Part shown: one piece after another, positions 34,053 through 44,136 of the stretch
Layout of the letters: every line of letters begins with the position of its first letter
Numbering within the stretch: the stretch's first letter is position 1
Assembly (NCBI RefSeq): GCF_900103615.1
Contig: NZ_FNGW01000002.1
Span: 248,001 to 312,000, forward strand
Reading direction: 5' to 3'
DNA from: Romboutsia lituseburensis DSM 797
Lineage (GTDB): Bacteria > Bacillota > Clostridia > Peptostreptococcales > Peptostreptococcaceae
Length of the DNA stretch: 64,000 nucleotides
Notes under the pieces: model-generated
What the model was told of the DNA's origin: nothing
The model's database searches: none
The model's input: only the letters and a program-made list of their open reading frames with translations
Position numbers and translations under genes: made by a program

Positions 34053-37000
34053 TTACTTACTTAATAGTGATATTACCTTGTTTATTACTTTATTTTGGAT
34101 GCCTCCTCCAACTTTTACTATTGATTTGGCGTTCTTAGAATTTAAAACATTTACTTGTTCTTGATTTAAATCATTTCCTACTATAATTACCGGAGCATTA
34201 TCCATAGATGCTATTGGCCCTGTTGATAAAGCATCTATTAATTCTTTGCCTTTTGCTACGTATGCTGTCTCTAAGTCTTTACTATAAAACTTTTCTAGTA
34301 CTTTAGCATTTGTTTCATATCTATCTTTACCTGCAATTCTATTATTTTTTATATCCTTAGCTGTTATTTTATCTACTTTTTCTAACACTTTATCATCAAC
34401 ACTATTTTTACCACCTATAATATATGCATCTTCTAATTGTTCTGACTTAAGCCAATTATACGTTGAATCATTTATATCTTGTTTTTGTGATAAAATTATA
34501 GGCATTTTTTTACTTGCTGATATTGATGAGATAGATAATGCATCCGCTTCTCCACTACCCCCTGTAATAACTACATCTTTAATATCAAAACACTTTTCAT
34601 CTATATATTTTGCTATTTTTAGAGATGTATCATATCTATTTGATCCACCTAATCTTTCAATTTTTGATATTCCTATAGATTTAAGTTCAGTTTCTATGTT
34701 ATCTTTAACTGATATATTTCCACCTGCAATTATAACGTTTTTAGCACCCAGTCTTTTTATTTCATCTTTAGTCTCTTTAGATAGATTATGCCCATTAGTT
34801 AAAAGTATCGGTGATTTTTTATAAGTAGCTAACGGCGTTGCTGTTAATCCATCTGCTAAAGAATTTCCATTAACTATAACTACAGTATCTGCCTTATCAA
34901 ATTTACTTTGACTTAATTTAATTGCAGTTTCATATCTATCATTACCTTCTATAGAAGTATATCCTAATTCACTATCTACTGAGTCATATACAGCATTTGC
35001 AATAAGTCTATATGTACCTTTAGTATGTGCTTTATTTGTTATTGTATTAGCATATAAAGTTAATGTAGTATCCTCTAAATCAGTAGTTACTCCCATAGTT
35101 TTCCCTTTGACTTGTTCATTATTGGGCCACCATCCTGATACATAGAAGTCATTTTCATTTGAAACTTTAGCAATTTCTTTAACTCCTTTTGGCACATTAT
35201 TTATCCATGAACCATTAGCTGTGTATATATATTTTTCATTGTCATATCCACCTGTTGCTCTATCATCTAAATATTCTCCTTTTAATAATCCCTCATGATA
35301 CGAATCTGTTTTACCTAGTTTTAATCCTGGTATAACTTTTTCTCCTACATTTACAATTGAGTCTTCTCCTATTCCTAAATAATCTACTCCATTTTTCAGA
35401 TCTTTTGGATTAGTGGACCCTATATCATCAATTATTATATTGCTATCTTCTGATTTATTAACTAGTTTAAACCCTAGCTCATTTAAAACAAATTTACTAT
35501 ATGATCCAGTAGCATAAACTTTAGGTTCTCTCAGCTTTAAAGTTGGTATATCATCTTTAAATGGTTCAATATCTAATGTATATTTTTTAGATATCTCACT
35601 TAAATCTTTTTTATTTACTACGTAGTCTCCTTCTTCATTATCTTTACTATCTTTAGCTAATACATATACATCTTTATTTTTACTTAATAACTCATTTATA
35701 GCTTTTATAGCATCATTATTACTATTTTTTATTATATATTTTTCACTATCTCCATTTACTTTAGTTTCTATTTTTTCTACTGATTTAACTGATTTAAGTT
35801 TTCCTTTAAATACATTTTTATTTCTAACTTCATAGTTATCAAATCCTCTAACATCAGGGAAATTCATAACTATTTCTGCATACATTTCTTTAAAATCTGA
35901 TGCATTTATTCCATCATACAATACTAAATTTGCATATCCTCTTTTTGCTTGGTGCATATCAACTACGTAGCTTCCTTTTGGATATATTGTATTTCCAACC
36001 TTAGTATCACTATCTAATGTATCTACTTTGACTCCATTTCTTAATAAATATTTTACTGTTTCTTGAACCTCTGGTATATTTTTTTGAAGTTTGCTATCTA
36101 CAGGTAACACATAATATTCAGGGAAAAAATTTTCATAATTTCCTCTTGGTCTACCTATAGATTCTCCTTTAGAATTTACAAAATATTTATCTGCTGCTCT
36201 ATTATCCTCTCCATTAACTCCACGTTTATAATATTCTAATTGGCTAATAAATAATTCATCTTTTCCATCTAATACAAATGATGACGCACCTAATATTGCA
36301 TTTACAAACGCGTCTACAGAATCTTGGTTAAGTTCTGGTACCTCTATTGTATGAGACATTGCACCATGATGAAGTGCATATGTTCCTGTATATGCAGCTG
36401 TAGCATCATCCCATCCACCATTTACATCATAATCTTCAAAAGGTATTTCATAACTATCATACTTAGTATTAGCAATTCCAGCATTACCCATAGCATGAGC
36501 TTGAGCCGTTGCATTTTTAGCAATTAAATCATATTCATAATTAGGATCATGTGGTGGTGTACATGGCTCTATTAAAAATCCTTTAACAAATCCATGTAAA
36601 TCAAGGAAAGAAATTGGATTCCATTTAGCTATTTGTTCAACTATACTTAACGTTTCTACTTGTGTTTGATAGCCATTATCTCTATTTAAATCAAATCCAT
36701 TTGCATTAGCCCTAGTATTATAATATCTACCATCTGGATTTTCAGTTATGCTCATAACGAATATGACATTATCCAATAAATCTTTTACATTTAACTCAAC
36801 CTCAGTTTCTTTATTGTTTTTATCTAAGGTTTTATATTTTATAATATCCTGTGTTGTTAATTTCTTTAATAGGTCTAATTGTGCATCAACACCTGGAGCT
36901 TCATCTGCATGTATATTATTTATAAATATAGGTATTTTATAATCTCCAAGAGCTTTATTTTTTATTTTTTGTTGTAATTGTTCTGGATTTTCAAGCATCA

Positions 37001-37805
37001 TTGGAACTGTTTCATTAAGATATTTATCTACAGAAGATTTATCTTTAGCCATAACTACAAAATGCATATCTCTTCCTTCTACTGATTTTCCTATAGACTC
37101 ATAATTTAAATATATATTTGATTTAGCATTTTTAAATATTTGATCTAGCTCTGGTTTTAATTCATCATACTTTCTGTAGCTATCATATACGTTTAACTTC
37201 ATTGTATTTTTAAAACTTGTATTTGTTGATTTGTCTTCTATTTTTAAATCATAATTGCCTATCATATCAGGGTATTTTACACGTATAGATCTAGGACTTA
37301 GATCTACTGTATCATATAATAGCTCTGTATTTAAATCTGCAGTAACAACACTCTTTAGTTTTCCACTTTCATCTTTAGTTGTATTTATTTTTAAATTTTC
37401 TATTTTTAGAAACTCTTGTCCACTATAATCTTTCTTATCAGGACTCCAAGTTTTCCATGAACTTATATCCTTTCCTCCAAAAGTCCATTTTAAATTTTCT
37501 TCTTTAACCTCATAATTAAACTCCGCATTTATTTTTATATTTTCTTTTTGAGTCATGGAAATTAACTTATCACTAACTTGAAGTGTATCTGGTAATAAAT
37601 TTTTATTATTTGAATCATTTATATTATTTCTAGTTAATTTGTTGCTTATTGGTTCATACTTATCTCTAGACTTTCTATCTGAATTTGAAAATGTATCAGC
37701 ATTTTGATTATCACTAGTTTGTGATAGTGCTTGTGCTGGTATTACAGAAGAGACTATGGCTGTTGCTACTAAAGATGTAGTTAAAACTCTCTTTTTCTTT
37801 CCCAT
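34053..37805 (-). CDS. cell-wall-anchored M14 zinc carboxypeptidase with three CWB2 repeats
   Basis: A 1250-residue surface protein. Residues 1-30 are a signal peptide (basic KKKR, hydrophobic core, cleavage likely after PAQA). An all-beta region follows (to about 210). The M14 domain (about 215-560) has zinc ligands in NNIHADEAPG (H and E near 300) and LDLHGFVKG (His near 404), and the catalytic Glu in SHTIEVPEL (near 487). Uncharacterised domains extend to about 940. Three CWB2 repeats follow (EGNDRYETA, GGSNRYDTS, AGKDRYETN), which attach proteins to secondary wall polymer as in C. difficile Cwp proteins. The substrate may be peptidoglycan stem peptides or host peptides. ATG 37805 follows GAGGGGGAT. 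Confidence 0.92.
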   Translation of the reverse strand: MGKKKRVLTTSLVATAIVSSVIPAQALSQTSDNQNADTFSNSDRKSRDKYEPISNKLTRNNINDSNNKNLLPDTLQVSDKLISMTQKENIKINAEFNYEVKEENLKWTFGGKDISSWKTWSPDKKDYSGQEFLKIENLKINTTKDESGKLKSVVTADLNTELLYDTVDLSPRSIRVKYPDMIGNYDLKIEDKSTNTSFKNTMKLNVYDSYRKYDELKPELDQIFKNAKSNIYLNYESIGKSVEGRDMHFVVMAKDKSSVDKYLNETVPMMLENPEQLQQKIKNKALGDYKIPIFINNIHADEAPGVDAQLDLLKKLTTQDIIKYKTLDKNNKETEVELNVKDLLDNVIFVMSITENPDGRYYNTRANANGFDLNRDNGYQTQVETLSIVEQIAKWNPISFLDLHGFVKGFLIEPCTPPHDPNYEYDLIAKNATAQAHAMGNAGIANTKYDSYEIPFEDYDVNGGWDDATAAYTGTYALHHGAMSHTIEVPELNQDSVDAFVNAILGASSFVLDGKDELFISQLEYYKRGVNGEDNRAADKYFVNSKGESIGRPRGNYENFFPEYYVLPVDSKLQKNIPEVQETVKYLLRNGVKVDTLDSDTKVGNTIYPKGSYVVDMHQAKRGYANLVLYDGINASDFKEMYAEIVMNFPDVRGFDNYEVRNKNVFKGKLKSVKSVEKIETKVNGDSEKYIIKNSNNDAIKAINELLSKNKDVYVLAKDSKDNEEGDYVVNKKDLSEISKKYTLDIEPFKDDIPTLKLREPKVYATGSYSKFVLNELGFKLVNKSEDSNIIIDDIGSTNPKDLKNGVDYLGIGEDSIVNVGEKVIPGLKLGKTDSYHEGLLKGEYLDDRATGGYDNEKYIYTANGSWINNVPKGVKEIAKVSNENDFYVSGWWPNNEQVKGKTMGVTTDLEDTTLTLYANTITNKAHTKGTYRLIANAVYDSVDSELGYTSIEGNDRYETAIKLSQSKFDKADTVVIVNGNSLADGLTATPLATYKKSPILLTNGHNLSKETKDEIKRLGAKNVIIAGGNISVKDNIETELKSIGISKIERLGGSNRYDTSLKIAKYIDEKCFDIKDVVITGGSGEADALSISSISASKKMPIILSQKQDINDSTYNWLKSEQLEDAYIIGGKNSVDDKVLEKVDKITAKDIKNNRIAGKDRYETNAKVLEKFYSKDLETAYVAKGKELIDALSTGPIASMDNAPVIIVGNDLNQEQVNVLNSKNAKSIVKVGGGIQNKVINKVISLLSK

Positions 37806-37920
37806 ATAATTTATCCCCCTCGTTATATATTTTCTCCTAATACAAATTGTATTTTTCATATTATTACTTGTCTATGTTTTTTATATTCTATATTATTTCA
37901 TTTTTTATTAATAAATATCA

Positions 37921-37956
37921 AAAAAGCCAAGTTAAAACCATAACTTGACTTTTTTA
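37921..37956 (-). terminator. terminator of the DedA gene
   Basis: 15-nt arms (37921-37935 with 37942-37956, one mismatch) just downstream of the leftward stop codon. Confidence 0.7.
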
Positions 37957-37960
37957 TTAC

Positions 37961-38566
37961 TTAATATTTATTTTTATACTCTTTTATTTTCACTTTAATT
38001 AAATATCCCAATATCAATACTATTAATACGCCTATAAAAATAGAATATTTACTTAGTATATCTCCTATTAATACCATGTTATTTCCTACTATATACCCCA
38101 TACTTATTAATATTGTATTCCAGATTCCTATACCTATAGTTGAGTATAACATAAATGCTATTATATTCATTCTTGTTACCCCAGCTACAATAGATATAAA
38201 AGTTCTAGCTAAGGGAACTAACCTTGATATCATAACTGAAACTTTATCATATTTAGTTATCCATTTGTAAGATGACTTAATAGATTTTTTAGTCTTTGGA
38301 TATTTTCTTTTTAAAAAGTCTATTAATGGATTTCCAAGCTTATAACCTAGGTAATAATTAATTACAGATCCTAAAATACCACCTAATATAGATACAAAAA
38401 TAACACTAGCTAAATTCATACTAAATTTTAAAGCTAACACACCTGCAAATGGTAATACAATTTCACTAGGTAAAGGTGCATTTGCATACTCAAGCATAAC
38501 TATTATAAATATACTTATAAGCCCATACTCCATTATAAAATGTTCTATAATTGCACTTAATTCCAT
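37961..38566 (-). CDS. DedA family membrane protein
   Basis: A 201-residue polytopic protein of the DedA/SNARE-associated family, which flips undecaprenyl phosphate or phospholipids. Signatures: LEYANAPLPSEIVLPFAG (conserved Glu and Pro), GSVINYYLGYKLG, and ISRLVPLARTFISIVAG, the conserved F/I-x-R-x-x-P-x-x-R motif. GGAGGAAACTGA precedes ATG 38566. It lies 35 bp after the start of the next leftward transcription unit's stop region (38602 gene ends just upstream), so the two may be co-transcribed. Confidence 0.88.
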   Translation of the reverse strand: MELSAIIEHFIMEYGLISIFIIVMLEYANAPLPSEIVLPFAGVLALKFSMNLASVIFVSILGGILGSVINYYLGYKLGNPLIDFLKRKYPKTKKSIKSSYKWITKYDKVSVMISRLVPLARTFISIVAGVTRMNIIAFMLYSTIGIGIWNTILISMGYIVGNNMVLIGDILSKYSIFIGVLIVLILGYLIKVKIKEYKNKY

Positions 38567-38601
38567 TCAGTTTCCTCCAATATATTGTATAGAGAAATGA
38601 A

Positions 38602-39366
38602 TTAAATATATGGATTTAAGCATGCTCCACTTTTATCAAATTTATATACCTTATTATTTATTGTATATGAATTATCTGATATCATTTTTCCTTCTTCATC
38701 TAGATAGTACCATATATTATTTAATTGAAGCCATTGATTATTTTTTACAGTTCCATCTCCATTTCCATAATACCAAGTACCGTCTACGCTAATCCATCCT
38801 TTTTTTTCAACCATAACTCCGCTATAATCAAATAAATATGTTTTATCTTTAACTACTGCACTTCTCTTTGATACCATAACTCCAAAATCTTCTACATAGT
38901 ACCATTTATTATTTTCAAGTATCCATTGAAACTCTTTTACAGTTCCATCTCCATTTCCATAAAACCAATTTACTAGATTTTCACCATCAAGCACATAATC
39001 TATTTTTATCCATCCATACTTTTCTATCATTGCACCACTTTTGTCAAATATATAAGGCTTATTATCAACAAGGAATACATCATCTCTTAACATATATCCA
39101 CTTTCATCTAAGTAGTACCATTTCCCAGAATCTTTAAGCCACTTGCTCTTTAAGTATGATCCATAATTTATATAGCTCCAGCTGCCATCACTATTTTTTA
39201 TCCAGCCTGTTTTTGACCTTGTACTTTCATCTATCGTTTTAAACTGAATACTTTTTGTATTTACATTTTGGCTATCTACGTTACTACTTGCATATGATGT
39301 AGGTATTGATATAGCTGCCATCATTAATGCCGATAATATAATTTTTTTTATTTTATTATTCTTCAT
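38602..39366 (-). CDS. secreted cell-wall-binding repeat protein (choline/glucan-binding type)
   Basis: A 254-residue secreted protein. Residues 1-27 are a signal peptide (KNNKIKKIILSALMMAAISIPTSYAS). From about residue 50 onward come seven or eight aromatic repeats of about 20 residues (GWIKNSDGSWSYI, WYYLDESGYML, WYYGNGDGTVK, IWYYLDEEGKMI). These match the CW_binding_1/choline-binding family, also seen in clostridial toxins. There is no enzymatic domain, so it is a stand-alone binding protein. ATG 39366 follows GGAGGAGAG. Confidence 0.88.
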   Translation of the reverse strand: MKNNKIKKIILSALMMAAISIPTSYASSNVDSQNVNTKSIQFKTIDESTRSKTGWIKNSDGSWSYINYGSYLKSKWLKDSGKWYYLDESGYMLRDDVFLVDNKPYIFDKSGAMIEKYGWIKIDYVLDGENLVNWFYGNGDGTVKEFQWILENNKWYYVEDFGVMVSKRSAVVKDKTYLFDYSGVMVEKKGWISVDGTWYYGNGDGTVKNNQWLQLNNIWYYLDEEGKMISDNSYTINNKVYKFDKSGACLNPYI

Positions 39367-39722
39367 AAACTCTCCTCCATATTTTAATATATATTCTAAA
39401 TTATAACATAAATTATATTATATACCAATTTACCCTTTAATTCAAAATTTATAATACTATTTTATTAATAGATCTGTTTAATTTCTTATAAAATTTAACT
39501 AAATTTATAAGAAAAAATTCGCTTCACTCATATCCCCAACGACTTCGTCCGTTACTCAAAAATATAATTTTTTTACTTTTACAAAGATTTTGATATTACT
39601 ATGCTTTATAGATTATCCACATTTTTTGATATATTATAATTAAATTAAGCGTAAAAAAATATTCTAAATAATAAATTTTAATAATTTATTATTTAGAATA
39701 TTTTATGTTTTAACTATATATT
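39367..39722. other. 356-bp intergenic region with a hairpin and a GC-rich island
   Basis: No gene is visible. It holds an 11-bp perfect hairpin (39482-39492 with 39504-39514), then a sharply GC-richer island at 39519-39557. Read on the minus strand the island contains GAGTAACGGACGAAGTCGTT and GAGTGAAGCGAA, with a short AACGGAC/GTCGTT stem. The ispG terminator follows at 39656-39704. The island may be a leader of the 38602-39366 gene or the remnant of something larger. Confidence 0.4.
39656..39704 (-). terminator. terminator of the rpsB-ispG operon
   Basis: 22-bp perfect stem (39656-39677 with 39683-39704), 5-nt loop, with A/T runs, 19 bp beyond the ispG stop codon. Confidence 0.85.
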
Positions 39723-40775
39723 TTAATATTTTTCAATTTCATCTAATAGTTCTTTTACTAAATCATTACCATTTATTTTTCTAACTATTTCACCTTTTTT
39801 AAACAGTAATCCTTCTCCCTTTCCACCAGCAATACCTATATCAGCTTCTCTAGCTTCTCCTGGTCCGTTTACTGCACAGCCCATTATAGCTACTGTAATA
39901 TCTTTTTCTAAGTGGTTTATTTTTTCCTCAACTTCATTTACTACACTTATTAAATCTATATTACATCTTCCACATGTTGGGCACGATACAACTTTTATTT
40001 TATCATTTAATAGGCCTAGACTTCTTAATATTTCTTTTCCTACAACAACTTCTTCACATGGATCTCCTGTAAGTGATATTCTAACTGTATCGCCTATTCC
40101 TTTTAATAATAAGGCTCCTACACCTATAGATGACTTTATAGTTCCTTTTTTAACACTTCCTGATTCAGTTATTCCTATATGTAAAGGATAATCTACTTTT
40201 TGTGATATTAGTTCATATGCCTCTAGTGTCTTATATATATCTGAAGATTTTAATGATATTACTATATTATAAAAATCTAGATCTTCTAATATTTTAACAT
40301 GACCTAATGCACTTTCAACTAAAGCTTCTGCTGTTGCATGACCATATTTTTCTAGCAATTCTTTTTCTAGAGATCCACCATTTACACCTATTCTAATCTT
40401 TAGATTTTTTTCTTTACATAAATTTACTACTTCTTTTACTTTTTCTATACTACCAATGTTTCCTGGATTTATTCTAACTCCATCTATACCTTGGTTTATA
40501 GCTTCTATTGCTAATCTATGATCAAAGTGTATATCTGCTATTACAGGTATATTAATATTTGATTTAATTTTTCCTATATTCTTAGCAGCTTCCATATCTG
40601 GCACAGCTACTCTTACAACATCACAACCAACTTCTTCTAATCTTTTTATTTGTGCTATTGTAGCTTTTGCATCTCTTGTATCTGTATTAGTCATTGATTG
40701 TATGCTTATTGGATTATATCCACCTATTTTTAAACTTCCTACTTTTACTTCTCTACAAGGTCTTCTTTTATACAT
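39723..40775 (-). CDS. ispG: 4-hydroxy-3-methylbut-2-enyl-diphosphate synthase (flavodoxin/ferredoxin)
   Basis: A 350-residue Fe-S enzyme of the non-mevalonate isoprenoid pathway, converting MEcPP to HMBPP. N-terminal SIQSMTNTDTRDAKAT and IADIHFDHRLA line the substrate barrel. The 4Fe-4S ligands are in CPTCGRC and MGCAVNGPGEA. Length matches the bacterial two-domain form. ATG 40775 follows AAAGGTGATGAA. Last gene of the leftward operon after rseP (about 105 bp gap with a weak AACAAT/ATTGTT hairpin at about 40808). Confidence 0.95.
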   Translation of the reverse strand: MYKRRPCREVKVGSLKIGGYNPISIQSMTNTDTRDAKATIAQIKRLEEVGCDVVRVAVPDMEAAKNIGKIKSNINIPVIADIHFDHRLAIEAINQGIDGVRINPGNIGSIEKVKEVVNLCKEKNLKIRIGVNGGSLEKELLEKYGHATAEALVESALGHVKILEDLDFYNIVISLKSSDIYKTLEAYELISQKVDYPLHIGITESGSVKKGTIKSSIGVGALLLKGIGDTVRISLTGDPCEEVVVGKEILRSLGLLNDKIKVVSCPTCGRCNIDLISVVNEVEEKINHLEKDITVAIMGCAVNGPGEAREADIGIAGGKGEGLLFKKGEIVRKINGNDLVKELLDEIEKY

Positions 40776-40880
40776 TTCATCACCTTTTTCTAAATGTCTA
40801 ATTATATTTCAACAATAAATTTATTGATTGTTAATTTCAATTCAACTATCACTTAACCATAAATAAAATTTGTTTATTAA

Positions 40881-41894
40881 TTAAAATAATCTAGTTATAT
40901 CTTTAAATGTTACAAATATCATTAATGCCATTAATAGTGCGAATCCAATTAGATTTATTGTAGCTTCTTTGTTAGGATCTAATTTTTTTCCACCTCTTAT
41001 AGCTTCTATACCTAAGAATAATAGCCTTCCACCATCTAATGCTGGTATTGGAAGTAAATTAAGTATACCTAAATTTAAACTTATAACAGCTGCTATATGT
41101 AATAGATTTACTATTCCCACTCTTGCTGCATTGGATACTATACCTATAACTCCAATTGGCCCTGCAACTGCATTTCCTGCGCCTCCAGGAACTGTACCTG
41201 TTATTAATTGACCTACAAACATGAACATTTGCTTAGACATATCTACTGTTGATACAAAAGCATACTTAACAGATGTAAGAATATTTTTTTCATATATTGG
41301 TGCTATACCAATTACATACTTTCCTTGTTCATTTTTCTGCGGCTTAATTTTAATATCCTTAGTATCATTATCTCTAGATACTTTTAAATTTATTTCATCT
41401 CCATCTGATTTATGGATATTTTCTACTATATCTTCCCATGTAGTAATTTTTTGCCCATTTATTTCTATAACTTTATCATTTGCTTTAAGGCCTACCTCAT
41501 AAGCAGGAGTATTTTCTATAACTTTACCTAATACATTTTCATTACTTGGAATACCTAGTGACATATACACTGGTACTAAAAGTAGTATCGCTAATATAAT
41601 ATTAAAAAATGGTCCTGCAATCAATATGCTTGCTCTTTGAAGAATAGTCTTTTTGCCAAAAGAATTGGGATCTTTTGATTCTTCATCTTCACCTTCCATA
41701 CTAACATATCCACCTAGTGGTAGTAATCTTACGGAATATTTAGTTCCACCTCTTTCAACACTAAATAACTTAGGCCCCATTCCTATTGAAAACTCGTGTA
41801 TTGTAACACCTGCCTTCTTAGCAAATAAAAAATGTCCTAACTCATGTATGAATATTAATACTCCAAATAGTATTATCGCTGCTATAATAGTCAA
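40881..41894 (-). CDS. rseP: site-2 zinc metalloprotease RseP
   Basis: A 337-residue intramembrane protease that cleaves anti-sigma factors and signal-peptide remnants. Zinc motif HELGH in TM1 (FIHELGHFLFAKKAG), a PDZ domain around 130-205 (ENTPAYEVGLKANDKVIEING) and the second metal-ligand motif LDGG (PALDGGRLLF) near the C-terminus. It begins with TTG 41894, with GGAAGGTG suitably spaced; the dxr stop lies 12 nt upstream. Confidence 0.94.
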   Translation of the reverse strand: MTIIAAIILFGVLIFIHELGHFLFAKKAGVTIHEFSIGMGPKLFSVERGGTKYSVRLLPLGGYVSMEGEDEESKDPNSFGKKTILQRASILIAGPFFNIILAILLLVPVYMSLGIPSNENVLGKVIENTPAYEVGLKANDKVIEINGQKITTWEDIVENIHKSDGDEINLKVSRDNDTKDIKIKPQKNEQGKYVIGIAPIYEKNILTSVKYAFVSTVDMSKQMFMFVGQLITGTVPGGAGNAVAGPIGVIGIVSNAARVGIVNLLHIAAVISLNLGILNLLPIPALDGGRLLFLGIEAIRGGKKLDPNKEATINLIGFALLMALMIFVTFKDITRLF

Positions 41895-41906
41895 ATTTAC
41901 ACCTTC

Positions 41907-43058
41907 CTATCTTATGGCACTTGCCACATATTCTCTTGCCCATCTATCTATATCTAGTATTTGTTCTAGCGTCGGTTTATCTATACTAGTATGAGCATCC
42001 ATTGTTTTTTCTATGTAATAAGGTATATCATAGAATCCTATTTTGTCATTTAAAAATTCATTTACTAGTACTTCATTAGCACTATTTAATACTGCTGAAT
42101 ATGTACCACCCATTTTTAAACTATCGTATGCTAGTTTTAAACAAGGGAATGTTTCTAAGTCAGGCTGTTCAAATGTTAAAGTTGCAATCTTAGCTAAGTC
42201 CAATCTTTCAAAATCATTTACAATTCTATTAGGATAAGATAACGCATATTGTATAGGTAATCTCATATCTGGACATCCTAATTGAGCCATTACTGAGCTA
42301 TCAATAAATTGAACCATAGAATGTATTATACTTTGAGGATGTACAACAACATCTATTTGATTTTGTTCAACTCCAAATAACCATTTAGCTTCTATAACTT
42401 CTAAGCCTTTATTCATCAATGTTGATGAATCTATACTTATTTTTCTTCCCATTGACCAATTAGGGTGCTTTAATGCTTGGCTTTTAGTCACATTTTCTAA
42501 ATCAGATTTAGATTTACCTCTAAATGGTCCCCCTGATGCTGTTAGTATAATTTTTTCTATTTCTTTATTTTTCTCCCCATTTAGGCATTGGAAAATAGCA
42601 CTGTGTTCACTATCTACAGGAAGTATACTTACATTATGCTTTCTAGCTTCACTCATAACTAGATCTCCAGCACAAACTAACGTTTCTTTGTTTGCTAAAG
42701 CAATATCCTTACCTGATTTTATAGCTTCTAATGTAGGCACTAATCCTATCATTCCTACTATAGCTGTTAATAAAACATCAATTTCAGGTAGTGAAGATAT
42801 TTCCTTCAAACCTGACATCCCACTTAGAACCTCTACATTTATATCAGTTGGTATCATTTTTTTTAGTTTAATTGCGCTTTCTTCATTATATACCGCAACA
42901 TATTTAGGTTTAAACTCTTTTATTTGTTCTAATAATAAATCTACACTACTATTAGCAGAAATTGCTACAACTTCAAATTTATCTTTATTTCTTCTTACAA
43001 CATCTAAAGTTTGCTTTCCTATAGACCCTGTAGACCCTAGTATTGATATTCTTTTCAT
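41907..43058 (-). CDS. dxr: 1-deoxy-D-xylulose 5-phosphate reductoisomerase
   Basis: A 383-residue NADPH-dependent enzyme, second step of the MEP pathway. N-terminal Rossmann [13 protein letters not shown], metal ligands in [10 protein letters not shown] and the mobile-loop/active-site SGGPFRG and [14 protein letters not shown] 43058 follows AAAGGG. It is separated from the upstream cdsA by about 290 bp holding a long nested hairpin. Confidence 0.95.
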   Translation of the reverse strand: MKRISILGSTGSIGKQTLDVVRRNKDKFEVVAISANSSVDLLLEQIKEFKPKYVAVYNEESAIKLKKMIPTDINVEVLSGMSGLKEISSLPEIDVLLTAIVGMIGLVPTLEAIKSGKDIALANKETLVCAGDLVMSEARKHNVSILPVDSEHSAIFQCLNGEKNKEIEKIILTASGGPFRGKSKSDLENVTKSQALKHPNWSMGRKISIDSSTLMNKGLEVIEAKWLFGVEQNQIDVVVHPQSIIHSMVQFIDSSVMAQLGCPDMRLPIQYALSYPNRIVNDFERLDLAKIATLTFEQPDLETFPCLKLAYDSLKMGGTYSAVLNSANEVLVNEFLNDKIGFYDIPYYIEKTMDAHTSIDKPTLEQILDIDRWAREYVASAIR

Positions 43059-43201
43059 ATTAATTCCCTTTCTATAATTTTAATATATTCATCCTTATAT
43101 TATACCATTAAATTATATAAATTTATCCAATTTAAAATAAATTTCATATTAAAACTAATTTAAAATACAATTAAAATATCCTATTCCAATTTTTACATAT
43201 T

Positions 43202-43347
43202 ATAAAAGGCTTTTTCGATTTAGGAAGTATAGTAAATTAAGTAAAAAATAAAATATAATATCATACATAAAACTTAAACTTATAATGATATTATATTTTA
43301 TCTAATACTGCTAATTACTGATAGCATCTCTCTCGAAAAAGCCTTTA
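43202..43347 (-). repeat. 146-bp element with nested inverted repeats between cdsA and dxr
   Basis: The outer arms ATAAAAGGCTTTTTCGA (43202-43218) and TCGAAAAAGCCTTTAT (43332-43347) pair almost perfectly. An inner pair of about 17 bp (around 43250-43264 with 43285-43301) carries AATATAATATCAT / ATGATATTATATT. The right arm overlaps the cdsA stop codon. It can be a terminator/attenuator inside the operon, a processing stem or a MITE-like insertion; no transposase is visible. Confidence 0.6.
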
Positions 43348-44124
43348 TTTTATAAAAATCATAATTGCATAATATACAAATGGTGCTACTAATATAACAC
43401 TATCAAATCTATCTAATATACCACCATGTCCTGGTATTAATTTTCCATAGTCTTTTATTCCAACATATCTTTTAATTGATGATGCGAATAAATCTCCAAA
43501 TTGCGCTACTACACTTCCTATAAGACCTATAATTACTAATGGCATTATTTGAAGTTTGAATATATATCCAAACACTACACAACATACTATACTTCCTAAT
43601 ATTCCGCCTATAGAACCTTCAACGGTTTTTTTAGGACTTACTTTAGGTATTAACTTATGTTTTCCAAATAAATATCCACTGAAGTAGGCAAAAGTATCAG
43701 TTGCAAAAGATATTATAAATATTATCCATACATATAAATGTCCTAATTCAAAATCTCTAATAGTTAAAACTATATAATCTAAAAATATAGCAACGTAAAA
43801 GATTCCTAAAAATGTAACTGATATATCGAGTATGTTATTTTTACATCTTAATAAATATGTTATTGAAATTACAAATAAAACAAATGCTACTGCATATGAA
43901 TATTCTATTCCTAACCCATATATATTTTTTATTAATAAATATCCTGCAAATATATACCCTACATTAAATAAAGGGTTAATATTTTTTGTTTGAAATGCTT
44001 TATAAAATTCATGTAAAGCAATAGCTACTATTGCTATTTCTGCTATGTATAATGGCAATCCACCTATTATTAAAAATATAAACAGTGGAACCAACGCTAA
44101 AGCTGCAATAATTCTTGTAAGCAT
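43345..44124 (-). CDS. cdsA: phosphatidate cytidylyltransferase
   Basis: A 259-residue membrane enzyme that makes CDP-diacylglycerol. Seven or eight helices and the CDP-DAG signature SPKKTVEGSIGG plus PGHGGILDRFDSVILVAP at the C-terminus, with the conserved Asp. AAGGAG precedes ATG 44124; uppS stops 12 nt upstream, so the genes are coupled. Confidence 0.95.
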   Translation of the reverse strand: MLTRIIAALALVPLFIFLIIGGLPLYIAEIAIVAIALHEFYKAFQTKNINPLFNVGYIFAGYLLIKNIYGLGIEYSYAVAFVLFVISITYLLRCKNNILDISVTFLGIFYVAIFLDYIVLTIRDFELGHLYVWIIFIISFATDTFAYFSGYLFGKHKLIPKVSPKKTVEGSIGGILGSIVCCVVFGYIFKLQIMPLVIIGLIGSVVAQFGDLFASSIKRYVGIKDYGKLIPGHGGILDRFDSVILVAPFVYYAIMIFIK

Positions 44125-44136
44125 ATATTATTCTCC

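Noticed and set aside
39519-39557. tRNA or rRNA fragment
   Set aside because: No cloverleaf, no GGTTCGAATC-type T arm and no match to conserved rRNA motifs I know.
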